A DNA stretch of 64,000 bases from an uncultured Bacteroidia bacterium (GCA_902801625.1 CADCJI010000012.1:26565-90564), one strand, 5' to 3'; counted from the first letter of the stretch, positions 25,348-34,470 are shown. Numbers and translations are program-made. The notes: generated from the letters alone by a model not told the origin.

Positions 25348-26103
25348 ATGGAACTGAAAGACCAACTGATGCAACAAATAGACCGCGAACGCTTGCCACA
25401 GCATGTCGCGATTATCATGGACGGTAACGGGCGTTGGGCCAAGGAGAGAGGGAAAGCCCGCCTCTTTGGACACCAAAGTGCCATACAGTCGGTGCGCGAG
25501 GTGTCGGAGGGCTGCGCAGAGCTGGGCGTGGGATTTCTGACCTTATATGCGTTCTCCACAGAGAATTGGAATCGTCCTTTGGCTGAAGTTAGCGGACTGA
25601 TGTCGTTGTTGGCGACGACCATCACGAAGGAGGTCATCACGATGAACAAGAACAGCATCAAGTTGAACGCCATCGGTGACCTGAAGAGCTTGCCCAAAGC
25701 CAATTACGACCAGCTGATGCAAGCCATCGAAGACACAAGTCACAACACGCGCATGGTGCTGACTTTGGCCTTGAGCTATTCAGGCCGTTGGGACTTGAAG
25801 CAAGCCACGCAGCGCATGGCGCAAGATGTGGCTGCAGGTAAACTGGCACCGAATGCTATCGACGATGCGACGATTTCGTCTTACCTTTCCACTTATAATA
25901 TGCCCGACCCCGAACTGCTCATTCGTACCAGTGGCGAGGAACGCATCAGCAACTTCCTGCTGTGGCAGTTGGCTTATTCTGAACTGTATTTCACCCCAAA
26001 ATATTGGCCTGACTTCCGTAAGGCCGACCTCTACGAAGCGATTTTGAACTATCAACACCGTGAACGCCGTTTTGGAAAGACCAGCGAGCAAGTAACGAAA
26101 TAA
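25348..26103 (+). CDS. uppS: Isoprenyl (undecaprenyl diphosphate) synthase
   Basis: 251 residues. The signature HVAIIMDGNGRWAKERG near the N terminus holds the catalytic Asp; LTLYAFSTENWNRP and the late PDPELLIRTSGEERISNFLLWQ are also cis-prenyltransferase motifs. The enzyme makes the C55 lipid carrier for cell wall and O-antigen synthesis. Its stop overlaps the bamA start by one base. Confidence 0.97.
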   Translation: MELKDQLMQQIDRERLPQHVAIIMDGNGRWAKERGKARLFGHQSAIQSVREVSEGCAELGVGFLTLYAFSTENWNRPLAEVSGLMSLLATTITKEVITMNKNSIKLNAIGDLKSLPKANYDQLMQAIEDTSHNTRMVLTLALSYSGRWDLKQATQRMAQDVAAGKLAPNAIDDATISSYLSTYNMPDPELLIRTSGEERISNFLLWQLAYSELYFTPKYWPDFRKADLYEAILNYQHRERRFGKTSEQVTK

Positions 26104-28766
26104 TGATTGAAAGAAGAATTATGCGATTGAGATATTTACCTATAATGCTGTCTCTTGTGGCTCTCTTGGGCTTCGGGAGCAGCGTTTCTGCCCAAATCCA
26201 AATCGGCGACGACCTTTCGGAAATCGACTATGCCCGTCCGCAGAAGTACGAGATTGGCGGTGTGGTCGTCGAGGGTGCCAAATATGTCGACGGCTCCATG
26301 CTGAGCATGATTGCCAATCTGAGGGTGGGAGAGACCATTTCCATCCCTGGCGATGAGATTTCGAATGGCATCCGTAAGATTTGGGAACAAGGCCTGTTTG
26401 AGGATGTGGCCATCAACGCTACCGACTTTGTGGGCAACAAGGTCTTCCTGCAAATCGTCATCAAGGAGAAACCGCGTGTTTCGAGATTTTCTTTCAACGG
26501 CATCAAGAAGAGTGAGGCCGATGACATCCGCGAAAAGATCAATTTGTCGCGCGGTGATATCGCTACTGAGCATTTGATAACCAAGACTACCCGCATCATC
26601 GAGGATTTCTTTTATGACAAGGGCTATCTCAATGTGGACATCGACATCGAACAAAAGCCCGACACTATTCGTGAAAACTATGTTGACATGGTAATCAATG
26701 TCAACAAGGGTGAAAAGGTCAAAATCGGTAAAATCAATGTGATTGGCAATGAGAACCTTTCAGAAGGTCAGATTCTTTCGGCTATGAAAGAGACCAAGCA
26801 GCGTGGCCATTTCGACCCGTTGAATCCACTTGGTCCGACCATTGTGAATGCCATAGCAGATGTGGTGACGCTGCATCCCTTGAGAGCCATCAATGGCATA
26901 GAGGAATATTTCTATGATAACTACCGCCCGCGCATCTTCAAGGCCTCGAAGTACATGGAGAAGAACTACGAGGATGACAAGAAGCTCATTATCGACAAAT
27001 ACAACGCCAAGGGCTATCGCGATGCGCGTATCGTCCGTGACTCAGTGTATCGTATAGATGATAGGAACTTGGGCATCGACCTTGTCATTGACGAAGGCAA
27101 CAAGTACCACTACCGCAACATCACTTGGACGGGTAATACGAAATACACCGCCGAAACCCTCAATTCCATTTTGGGCATAAAGAAGGGCGATGTATATAAT
27201 AAGGAGTTGCTCGACAAGAACCTGAACTATAGTGAGACCAATCTCGACATCAGCTCGCTGTATATGGACGACGGCTACCTCTTCTTCCGCGTCGATCCTG
27301 TGGAAGTAGCCGTTGAAAACGACTCAATCGACATGGAAATACGTCTTACTGAGGGCAAGCAGGCTCGTATTAGCAACATTTCTTTGGTGGGTAACTCGAA
27401 GACATACGACCATGTAGTGCTGCGTGAACTTTATACCCGTCCGGGACAGCTCTTCAGCCGTAGCGATGTGGTGCGCTCTGTGCGTGAATTAGCCACCCTG
27501 GGCTTCTTCAACCAAGAGTCAATCAATCCTGATGTGCAGCCCAATCCTGCCGACAATACTGTTGACATCAAATATTCCGTGGAAGAGGCCGCTTCTGACC
27601 AAATCCGTTTTTCGGCTGGTTTTGCCGCAGGTTATCTGATGTTGGAGGCAGGCTTGCAGTTCTCCAACTTCTCGATGCGCAACATCTTCAACAAGAAGGC
27701 CTGGCGGCCTTTGCCGATGGGCGATGGACAGAAACTCGCTTTGAGCGTGAGCACCTTGGGCAGCCGTTACATCACTTATAACATTTCGTTTACCGAGCCT
27801 TGGCTGGGTGGCCGCAAGCCAAACTCTCTGACTGCTTCGTTCTACCAAGCATTCTATGCTAACAACTATGAGAAGACAGATAATAGATATGGTTGGTTCA
27901 ACATGACAGGCGGTACCATCGGTTTGGGTCGACGCTTGACCTGGCCTGATGACTACTTCTCTTTGTATCAAGGACTCAACTTTAAACGATACAAGTTGAA
28001 CAACTATTCAAATTCATTCCTTTCCGTGGGTGATGGCAATGGTAAGTTCAACCTTATTAGTTACAGTTTTGTACTGTCGCGCAACTCGGTGAGCCAACCC
28101 TTGTATCCGCGAAACGGTTCCGAGTTCCAACTTGGAGTTGAAATCACGCCGCCATATTCATTGCTTGCAAATAAGGACTATTCTAGTCTTTCTGAGAACG
28201 AGAAGTACAAGTGGATAGAGATGCACCGCTGGACCTTCAAGGCGGCTTGGTACACCGAACTATACGAAAAACTCGTGATGATGACCCGCGTGCGCTTTGG
28301 CTATCTGGGTCACTACAACAGCCAAATTGGTCCCACGCCTTTCCACCGTTTCTTCATGGGTGGCGACGGCTTAGCTAACTATTCGTTCGACAGTCGCGAG
28401 CTCGTAGGTATGCGTGGCTATGCCAACAACTCGCTCACGCCTGGTTTTTACAGCAATTCCGGTTCGGGAGGAAATGGCGGCAACCTTATGACAAAGTATA
28501 CCTTGGAGTTGCGTTACCCGCTCTCATTGAACCCACAGGCCACTATCTATGCCTTGACCTTCTTGGAAGCAGGTAACTGCTGGCTCGGTTTCAATAACTT
28601 CAACCCGTTTGATGTGAAGCGTTCGGCTGGTGTCGGCGTGCGCATCTACCTGCCTATGTTCGGCTTGCTCGGCCTCGACTGGGGTTATGGCTTCGACGAT
28701 GTTTATGGCACCGCAGGCAACAACCACAGCCAGTTCCACTTCTCCATCGGCGGCTCCATTGACTAA
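26103..28766 (+). CDS. bamA: Outer-membrane protein assembly factor BamA
   Basis: 887 residues from 26103; the ATG at 26121 gives a better signal peptide (MRLRYLPIMLSLVALLGFGS) and may be the true start. Five POTRA-like repeats (about 45-420, e.g. GGVVVEGAKYVDGSML, GKINVIGNENLSEGQIL) precede an Omp85 beta-barrel with MGGDGLANYSF near residue 750. It folds and inserts outer-membrane proteins. It is coupled to uppS upstream. Confidence 0.96.
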   Translation: MIERRIMRLRYLPIMLSLVALLGFGSSVSAQIQIGDDLSEIDYARPQKYEIGGVVVEGAKYVDGSMLSMIANLRVGETISIPGDEISNGIRKIWEQGLFEDVAINATDFVGNKVFLQIVIKEKPRVSRFSFNGIKKSEADDIREKINLSRGDIATEHLITKTTRIIEDFFYDKGYLNVDIDIEQKPDTIRENYVDMVINVNKGEKVKIGKINVIGNENLSEGQILSAMKETKQRGHFDPLNPLGPTIVNAIADVVTLHPLRAINGIEEYFYDNYRPRIFKASKYMEKNYEDDKKLIIDKYNAKGYRDARIVRDSVYRIDDRNLGIDLVIDEGNKYHYRNITWTGNTKYTAETLNSILGIKKGDVYNKELLDKNLNYSETNLDISSLYMDDGYLFFRVDPVEVAVENDSIDMEIRLTEGKQARISNISLVGNSKTYDHVVLRELYTRPGQLFSRSDVVRSVRELATLGFFNQESINPDVQPNPADNTVDIKYSVEEAASDQIRFSAGFAAGYLMLEAGLQFSNFSMRNIFNKKAWRPLPMGDGQKLALSVSTLGSRYITYNISFTEPWLGGRKPNSLTASFYQAFYANNYEKTDNRYGWFNMTGGTIGLGRRLTWPDDYFSLYQGLNFKRYKLNNYSNSFLSVGDGNGKFNLISYSFVLSRNSVSQPLYPRNGSEFQLGVEITPPYSLLANKDYSSLSENEKYKWIEMHRWTFKAAWYTELYEKLVMMTRVRFGYLGHYNSQIGPTPFHRFFMGGDGLANYSFDSRELVGMRGYANNSLTPGFYSNSGSGGNGGNLMTKYTLELRYPLSLNPQATIYALTFLEAGNCWLGFNNFNPFDVKRSAGVGVRIYLPMFGLLGLDWGYGFDDVYGTAGNNHSQFHFSIGGSID

Positions 28767-28798
28767 AGCAAAGGTCCCTGAGCCCGTCGAAGGGCCGA
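28765..28798. repeat. 34-bp dispersed repeat (AAGGTCCCTGAGCCCGTCGA type)
   Basis: Identical over 34 bp to 35331-35364. An inverted near copy is in the T9SS cargo gene at 17322-17350. Found just after bamA. Confidence 0.8.
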
Positions 28799-28875
28799 CT
28801 TGAGAATAGACAATCTGTTTTTGGAACGATTATTGATAAACCCAACAGAAAAACAATTAGAAACTCAATAAGAAA

Positions 28876-29601
28876 ATGAAAGCATTTAAAACCTTGATCT
28901 TGACCGCTGCCTTGGTTTGTGGCGGCATTATGACTGCCAACGCGCAGCTTGGCGGTGGACAGAAAATCGTCTATGTCGATTCGGAATACATCATGGAAAA
29001 CATTCCCGAATACGGTGACGCACAGGAAGAACTGAATGCCATGTCGGATAAGTGGCAGAAAGAAGTGAAAGCCATTTACGATAAGGTGTCGGAAATGTAC
29101 AGCAAGTACCAAACCGAGATGCTTCTTCTTTCGGAAGACCAAAAACGCGCCCGCGAGCAGGCCATCGTCGACAAGGAACAAGAAGCCAAGAACCTGCAGA
29201 TGCAGTATTTCGGCTCAGAAGGCCAGCTCTATCAAAAGCGTGCTGAACTCATCCAGCCCATCCAAGAGAAGGTCTATACGGCCATGAAGGAATTGGCCCA
29301 AACCAAGGGCTATGCCTTCATCCTTGACTTGGCTTCGGGTACCTCGGTGCTGTATGCTAGCGACAAGAACGATGTCAGCGATGATGTGCTCGACCAACTT
29401 GGCAATGTGATGCAGACCGTGCGTCGCGAGAACCGCCGCAAGACTACTGCAACCGTTGGTACTACTGGATCTAAGGGCGCCAGCGCAGGTAGTAAAGGCA
29501 CGAGTACGGGAGCCAAGAGCCTTAACACTGGTTCGAAAGGCGAATCGAAAACCAAGGCTGGTGGCGGAGGTGAGTCCAAAATGGAGAAAAAGAAGAATTA
29601 A
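28876..29601 (+). CDS. OmpH/Skp-family periplasmic chaperone (first copy)
   Basis: 241 residues with a signal peptide (ends near TANAQ). The OmpH body starts KIVYVDSEYIMENIPEYGDAQ and is largely a coiled coil, as in Skp, which holds unfolded outer-membrane proteins. A C-terminal tail of about 45 residues rich in Gly, Ser, Thr and Lys is unusual and may be disordered. It follows bamA, as is common. Confidence 0.9.
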   Translation: MKAFKTLILTAALVCGGIMTANAQLGGGQKIVYVDSEYIMENIPEYGDAQEELNAMSDKWQKEVKAIYDKVSEMYSKYQTEMLLLSEDQKRAREQAIVDKEQEAKNLQMQYFGSEGQLYQKRAELIQPIQEKVYTAMKELAQTKGYAFILDLASGTSVLYASDKNDVSDDVLDQLGNVMQTVRRENRRKTTATVGTTGSKGASAGSKGTSTGAKSLNTGSKGESKTKAGGGGESKMEKKKN

Positions 29602-29633
29602 CTGAATAATCGCCAAAGAACACAGATTTTTTG

Positions 29634-29641
29634 TATCTTTG
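29634..29641 (+). promoter_or_regulatory. -7 element for the second skp-like gene
   Basis: TATCTTTG matches TAnnTTTG, about 50 bp before the ATG at 29692, so the second gene can be read alone. Confidence 0.6.
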
Positions 29642-29691
29642 CGGCTCGTTAGACCAACTAATAATCGGATAAATCATTAAAAGTCAATAAA

Positions 29692-30210
29692 ATGAAAAGA
29701 GTATTCAAAGTTTTGTTTTTGGGTGTGGCGCTCTTTATGTTGAGTGGCGTGGCAAATGCCCAAGTGAAGATTGCACATGTCAATACGGCAGAAATTCTCG
29801 ATGCCATGCCTGATAAGGCCAAGGCTGAGAAAAACCTGGAGAAGTACTATGACGAATTGCAGAACCAACTGCAGGCTATGGCAAAGGAATACCAGACCAA
29901 GATGCAGGATTACGAAGCCAACCAGGCTACCATGTCGAATCTGGTGAAACAGTCGAAGGAGAAGGAAATCGTTGACCTTCAAACCCGCATTCAGCAGTTC
30001 CAAGTCAATGCTGAGGGCGAATTCGAAGCCAAGCGTGCCGAGTTGCTGAAGCCCATGCTCGACAAGATCCAAAATGCCATCAACACGGTGGGTAAGGAAA
30101 AGGGTTATACCTACATCCTCGACCTGGCCACGGGTGCTGCCGTCTATGTGGGAGACAATGCCGTTGACTGCACCAAGGATGTGAAAGCCAAATTGGGCAT
30201 CACCAAATAA
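29692..30210 (+). CDS. OmpH/Skp-family periplasmic chaperone (second copy)
   Basis: 172 residues, signal peptide ending near GVANAQ, then KIAHVNTAEILDAMPDKAKAE and a long coiled-coil (about 45-110). This is the usual size for Skp. Two tandem ompH genes after bamA are the typical arrangement in Bacteroidales. A strong terminator follows. Confidence 0.93.
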   Translation: MKRVFKVLFLGVALFMLSGVANAQVKIAHVNTAEILDAMPDKAKAEKNLEKYYDELQNQLQAMAKEYQTKMQDYEANQATMSNLVKQSKEKEIVDLQTRIQQFQVNAEGEFEAKRAELLKPMLDKIQNAINTVGKEKGYTYILDLATGAAVYVGDNAVDCTKDVKAKLGITK

Positions 30211-30232
30211 GGATTGTTGAAATCCGAATCAA

Positions 30233-30266
30233 CAAAACAGCCGACTCAATTGAGCCGGCTGTTTTG
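30233..30266. terminator. Hairpin terminator after skp
   Basis: CAAAACAGCCG pairs with CGGCTGTTTTG around an inner CTCAATTGAG dyad. It separates two convergent genes and could act both ways. Confidence 0.85.
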
Positions 30267-30269
30267 TTG

Positions 30270-31337
30270 TTATTTGATGCTCTCTCGCTTGACTTTGGCG
30301 AACCGTAGTAACTTGAGGATGCCCAAGGGTTTGTGGTCATCTTTCTTGGCGAGGTTGAGATAAAGGCCGAATTTTTTCGCAATCGGGATTTTGAAGGTCT
30401 CGACAAACTCGATGAGGGTGCCGTCGGGGTCTTCCACATAGGTGAAGTGTCCGTTGGCGTCGCCCATGTCGAAGTCTACGCCGCTGTCGCAAACAAAGGG
30501 ATGACCCATAAGCTCGGCTTCGTCTTGCACGGCGTTCATGTTGCGCACGTCAAAGCAGAGGTGGATGAAGCCGGGGTCGCCCCAATAACGGCCTTCGTAA
30601 AGTTTCTTGCCTGAAGTTTCAACGCTTTGAATCAATTCAAGATGCGATGTGCCCATGATACGGCATAAAGGCCCTTCGATGGGCTTGGAGCGCTCGAGGA
30701 TGACACGGCGTAGCGTGCCTTCACCTCCAGGGAGGCATTTTAGGTCCTCGAACACGTCCGTTTGGTCAAAGACTACTTTGTCGTATTCCAGCAACTGTGT
30801 ATAAAAGGGGAGGGAACGCTCGATGTCGCTGACGCCAATGATGGCACCGTTGGCACCGCCCGTGGTCTTCTTCTCATCGATGAAGACGTAGTCATCTTGC
30901 TCCAGTTGGAAGAGGTTGCCGTAAGGGTCTTTCATGAAGAATTCCTTTTGGCCCGTGGGAGAGGTCAGAATCTCGCTGATGACATCGAGGCCTTTATTAA
31001 TAAAGGTGTTGTAGGCCGTTTCGATGTCGGGGGTCTTCACCTTGGCGATGAGGATGCCTAAGTCACCGAGTTTGACGGGCTCTTTCAGATAGTTGAGCTC
31101 ACGTCCCTTAGGCTGCCAGATTTCGAAGCCGCCGCCGCCTCGAATGTTGACGGCGATGCCCGAGCGACGGGGCTGGGGCTTGCCGCCTGTGTAGGAAAGC
31201 ATGCGCTCTGCCACGCCTTCATCATCGACAATCTTGATCTCGAAACCGAAGTTGTCGTAATACCATTTCCAGGCCTCCACGAAGTCGTTGACTCCGATGC
31301 CTACTTGTTGTATGCCGCAGATTACTTTTTCTTTCAT
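30270..31337 (-). CDS. VOC-family protein with two glyoxalase/dioxygenase-like domains
   Basis: 355 residues. Two VOC (glyoxalase/bleomycin resistance/extradiol dioxygenase) domains are seen: about 5-150 (IQQVGIGVNDFVEAWKWY; DPYGNLFQLEQ) and about 162-325 (AIIGVSDIERSLPFYTQLL; DPDGTLIEFVE). The ending glutamates of each domain are typical metal ligands. A lysine-rich tail follows. It is shorter than, and not clearly, 4-hydroxyphenylpyruvate dioxygenase; substrate unknown. Upstream on the same strand is an SDR oxidoreductase. Confidence 0.8.
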   Translation of the reverse strand: MKEKVICGIQQVGIGVNDFVEAWKWYYDNFGFEIKIVDDEGVAERMLSYTGGKPQPRRSGIAVNIRGGGGFEIWQPKGRELNYLKEPVKLGDLGILIAKVKTPDIETAYNTFINKGLDVISEILTSPTGQKEFFMKDPYGNLFQLEQDDYVFIDEKKTTGGANGAIIGVSDIERSLPFYTQLLEYDKVVFDQTDVFEDLKCLPGGEGTLRRVILERSKPIEGPLCRIMGTSHLELIQSVETSGKKLYEGRYWGDPGFIHLCFDVRNMNAVQDEAELMGHPFVCDSGVDFDMGDANGHFTYVEDPDGTLIEFVETFKIPIAKKFGLYLNLAKKDDHKPLGILKLLRFAKVKRESIK

Positions 31338-31361
31338 GGTGGTATTTTATTATTTTGCTAT

Positions 31362-31458
31362 TGGCTGCTGGCTTCTGGCCGTTGGCAGCTTCAATCAAGG
31401 TTTGAAGTCTATTCCTTTTGGGGTGCTGCCAGAGGCCAAAAGCCAGTGGCTAGAAGCC
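31362..31458. repeat. Inverted repeat element between VOC and SDR genes
   Basis: GGCTGCTGGCTTCTGGCC...GGCAGC on the left matches GCTGCC...GGCC...AGCCAG on the right, giving several pairing options. It ends at the SDR stop codon. Confidence 0.55.
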
Positions 31459-32250
31459 TTATGTTGCCGATATTTTTCTCGATAGTTTATAATACAAAGG
31501 TAAGCAATATTTATGGATATGTGCCATCAGCAGCTCGGTACGCCCGATGAGCTTGCGGTGCTTCTGTCGTTTGATGGCGCGCACGGCGATAGCGCCGCAT
31601 TTCTCTACACTGAGGCCGTTGGCTTGTCCGGCGTCCATTTTGGCGTGGGCGGTGCCGTCGCCGTGAAGGGCGCTTTTGCTAATTTGCGTGTTGATGCGCC
31701 CGGGGATAAGGAAGGTGACTCCGATGTTGTCGTATTCCAGCTCCAGTGACTCGTAGAAGCCGAACAAGGCATGCTTGGCGGCGCAATAGGCCGAGCGTAG
31801 CGGGAAGCCGAACAAGCCCGATAGGGAAGTGGTCACGCTGAACTGCACATGCTCCTTGGCGAGAATCATCTCCTTGAACTTTTTCACCAGGTAGACGCCG
31901 CTGAGGAAGTCGATTTTTAGGATCTTTTCATCAACGCTAATGTCGGTGTCTAAGGCCTTCTCGCGTTGCGAGATGCCTGCGTTGAGCACGAAGAGGTCGA
32001 TGCTCAGACCCTTTTCGATCACATAATCATAGAGACGGTCGATGGAACTGTAGTCATCGAGTTGGGTCTCGGTGGCATAGGCTTTCACACCGTATTGCTC
32101 GCACATCTCCTTGGTCTTGTTGAGGTCATCGATACCCAAGCCAGTCAGCACGAGGTGACAGCCTTCCTGCGCGAGATGCAGCGCGATGCTTTGCCCGATG
32201 CCTGTGCCACCTCCGGTGATGAGGGCGGTTTTGTTTTTGAGTTGTAACAT
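31459..32250 (-). CDS. Short-chain dehydrogenase/reductase
   Basis: 263 residues. Rossmann motif ALITGGGTGIGQSIA, LNAG, the catalytic Ser in TTSLSG and YCAAK (Tyr and Lys) are all present, so it should be an active NAD(P)H oxidoreductase. The C-terminal hydrophobic segment (HKYCLPLYYKL) suggests membrane contact. It is divergent from an alpha-oxoamine-synthase-like gene. A role reducing a 3-keto lipid is possible but only inferred from this neighbour. Confidence 0.85.
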   Translation of the reverse strand: MLQLKNKTALITGGGTGIGQSIALHLAQEGCHLVLTGLGIDDLNKTKEMCEQYGVKAYATETQLDDYSSIDRLYDYVIEKGLSIDLFVLNAGISQREKALDTDISVDEKILKIDFLSGVYLVKKFKEMILAKEHVQFSVTTSLSGLFGFPLRSAYCAAKHALFGFYESLELEYDNIGVTFLIPGRINTQISKSALHGDGTAHAKMDAGQANGLSVEKCGAIAVRAIKRQKHRKLIGRTELLMAHIHKYCLPLYYKLSRKISAT

Positions 32251-32269
32251 AACAATAATGCTCTTCAGT

Positions 32270-32389
32270 TTCCCTTCGGGAATGGAGTCTGTTGTTGTTT
32301 TCCTGCGGCGGCCTGTGGCGTTTTCGATTAGGCAGCTGACTCTAGCCGCCGCTTGTTAAATATTGCCCCCTTTCCATTCCCGAAGGGAA
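32270..32389. repeat. 120-bp inverted-repeat element, copy 1
   Basis: Outer arms TTCCCTTCGGGAATGGA (32270-32286) and TCCATTCCCGAAGGGAA (32373-32389) are exact complements. Inner arms GCGGCGGC (32305) and GCCGCCGC (32345) also pair. A second copy of the same plan is at 48779-48900. It sits in the divergent promoter region of the SDR and aminotransferase-fold genes. Confidence 0.75.
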
Positions 32390-32472
32390 TCTCCTTTTCT
32401 GCGCTGCAAAGATAAAAATAAATCCTTCATGTTGGGATAATCAATATATTTACTAATTTTGTGGCTCGTTGT

Positions 32473-32545
32473 GTGAGACGCAAACATTGCGTCTCTACAA
32501 CAATCAACAATTAAACAATCAACAATTAAACAATCAACAATTAAA
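32473..32545. repeat. GTAGAGACG-type palindrome and three perfect 15-bp tandem repeats
   Basis: 32473-32498 is a degenerate GTGAGACG...CGTCTCTAC palindrome. CAATCAACAATTAAA is repeated perfectly three times (32501, 32516, 32531), ending 9 bp before the next ATG. A related AT-rich string precedes the DUF4956 gene at 36651-36687. Confidence 0.75.
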
Positions 32546-32554
32546 CATATCTCA

Positions 32555-33814
32555 ATGGACATTTTCGAAAGAATATCAAAGGATTCCGGTGGCCCGATTG
32601 GGCAATACCGCGAACGCGCTGACGGTTATTTCGCATTCCCGCGTCTGGAAGGCGAACTTGGACCTCGCATGACCTTCAACGGCAGGGAGGTGCTCTGCTG
32701 GAGTTTGAACAACTATTTGGGTCTGGCTAACCACCCTGAAATTCGTCGCGTGGATGCCGAAGCCGCCGCCAAATACGGCCTCGCCGCTCCCATGGGCGCC
32801 CGTATGATGACGGGTCACACCCGTATGCACGAGCATTTCGAACATGAGTTGGCCGACTTCGAGAAGAAAGAAGCCGCCTATCTGTTCAACTTCGGTTACC
32901 AAGGCATTGTGTCGACCATCGATACCTTGACCAGCCCCCATGATGTCATTGTCTATGACAACGAAGCTCATGCCTGCCTCTTGGATGGCATCCGTCTGCA
33001 TATTGGCAACAAGTACAAGTACCGCCACAACAATATGGAAGACTTGGAGAAGAAGCTGAAGGTCGCCACTGAGGTGGTGGCCAAGACGGGTGGCGGCATC
33101 CTTGTCATTACCGAAGGCGTGTACGGCATGACGGGCGCTTTGGGCGATCTCGCCGGCATCGTGGCCCTGAAGAAGAAATACAGTTTCCGCATTCTCATTG
33201 ATGACGCCCACGGTTTCGGCGTGATGGGCCCAACAGGTCGCGGTACGTCAGAACACTTCAATGTGATGGATGACATCGACATTTACATTGGTGCCTATGC
33301 CAAAGCTATGGCCATCATCGGTGGCTTTGTGGCTGGACCGAAGTATGTCATTGAATATCTGCGCTATAACATGCGTTCGCAGATGTATGCCAAGAGTCTG
33401 CCGTTAGCCATCGTTGAAGGCTGTGAGAAACGTCTGGAAATCATTCGCAGCGCTGAGGGTGATGCCTTGCGTGCCCAGCTGTGGAAGGTGACCCGCGCCT
33501 TGCAGAAGGGCTTCCGTGACCTAGGCTTCGACATCGGTCCCGCCGAGGCTTGCGTGACGCCGGTGCATGTGCTGGGCGACGTGGTGCAGGCCACCAACAT
33601 CGCTATGGACTTGCGCGAGAACTACAAGATTTTCTGTTCGGTCATCACCTATCCTGTCATCCCCAAAGGCATGATTATCTTCCGCATCATCCCGACGGCG
33701 GCTCACACCATGGATGACGTCAACTACACGCTTAACGCCTTCGCCGAGGTGCGTCAGAAACTCGACAAGGGCTATTACGACGGCACCGAAGTCCCGAATA
33801 TGCGCATCGAGTAA
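32555..33814 (+). CDS. Alpha-oxoamine-synthase-like PLP enzyme (AONS/KBL/serine palmitoyltransferase superfamily)
   Basis: 419 residues, PLP fold type I. Seen are SLNNYLGLANHPEI near 55, NFGYQGIVSTI, TEGVYGMTGALGDL, LIDDAHGFGVMGP (PLP-binding Asp and His) and the Lys-bearing AYAKAMAIIGGFVAG. This group condenses an acyl-CoA with an amino acid. Members in Bacteroidetes include serine palmitoyltransferase (sphingolipids), 8-amino-7-oxononanoate synthase and glycine C-acetyltransferase; which applies here is not settled. The divergent SDR could supply a following reduction. Confidence 0.85.
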   Translation: MDIFERISKDSGGPIGQYRERADGYFAFPRLEGELGPRMTFNGREVLCWSLNNYLGLANHPEIRRVDAEAAAKYGLAAPMGARMMTGHTRMHEHFEHELADFEKKEAAYLFNFGYQGIVSTIDTLTSPHDVIVYDNEAHACLLDGIRLHIGNKYKYRHNNMEDLEKKLKVATEVVAKTGGGILVITEGVYGMTGALGDLAGIVALKKKYSFRILIDDAHGFGVMGPTGRGTSEHFNVMDDIDIYIGAYAKAMAIIGGFVAGPKYVIEYLRYNMRSQMYAKSLPLAIVEGCEKRLEIIRSAEGDALRAQLWKVTRALQKGFRDLGFDIGPAEACVTPVHVLGDVVQATNIAMDLRENYKIFCSVITYPVIPKGMIIFRIIPTAAHTMDDVNYTLNAFAEVRQKLDKGYYDGTEVPNMRIE

Positions 33815-33842
33815 AGCGATACAATCAACAGGGAAGGACTAC

Positions 33843-33956
33843 CCGAAACCTTAAACCCTCATGGCGGAGGAACATCCGCCATCTCCCAAATGCGAAGTCG
33901 ACACCCTTTCGTTTGGGAGATTGCGGGTCAAGCCCGCAATGACGGTTCGGTTTTTG
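33843..33956. repeat. Compound palindromic repeat and terminator
   Basis: CCGAAACC with GGTTCGG encloses three hairpins: ATGGCGGA/TCCGCCAT (33861-33882), TCTCCCAAA/TTTGGGAGA (33882-33920) and ATTGCGGG/CCCGCAAT (33920-33940). A T-run follows, so it could end the upstream transcript. Confidence 0.65.
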
Positions 33957-34000
33957 GTAGTCTTTTTATGTATTCTTTTGCCTCATCTAAATAATTTCCC

Positions 34001-34008
34001 TATTTTTG
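34001..34008 (+). promoter_or_regulatory. -7 element of the MarR gene
   Basis: TATTTTTG matches TAnnTTTG, about 40 bp before the ATG at 34048. Confidence 0.55.
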
Positions 34009-34047
34009 CATTTTCATAAAGCAAGATAATCCCAAAAATATGATAAT

Positions 34048-34470
34048 ATGATACTCGTGAAACAAGTTGGTGTTTACATCAACATCGTCAATTGCAAGCT
34101 CAAGAAGTACATTGCTGAAGCATTCAAGAAGAATAGCGTCAACCTGACGGGCGAACAGTACCTCGTCATGGACGCGCTATGGAATGAGGGCACGCTTACC
34201 CAACAGGCCATCGCCTTCATCATCCAGAAAGACAAGAACTCGGTCACCCAGTTCATTGACAACCTTGAGAAGAAAGGTCTTGTCACCCGTTCGGTGGCCA
34301 AAGAAGACCGCCGTGTGAACAACATCATGCTTACCGAGGAAGGCATGGCGTTGAAAGATTCCACAAAACAGTTGGCCATCGACACGATGAACAAAGCCCT
34401 CGACGGCATTTCGGAGGATGACCTGAACACTTTCGTGGGCGTGTTGAAGAAGGTTTGTGCTAATATTTGA
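34048..34470 (+). CDS. MarR-family transcriptional regulator
   Basis: 140 residues. The winged helix is seen in LTGEQYLVMDALWNEGTLTQQAIAFIIQKDKNSVTQFIDNLEKKGLVTRSVAKEDRRVN (quoted in parts: LTGEQYLVMDAL, NSVTQFIDNLEKKGLV and the wing KEDRRVNNI). Such dimers repress nearby genes and respond to small ligands. Its targets are not evident; it stands alone between two other genes with its own promoter. Confidence 0.9.
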   Translation: MILVKQVGVYINIVNCKLKKYIAEAFKKNSVNLTGEQYLVMDALWNEGTLTQQAIAFIIQKDKNSVTQFIDNLEKKGLVTRSVAKEDRRVNNIMLTEEGMALKDSTKQLAIDTMNKALDGISEDDLNTFVGVLKKVCANI

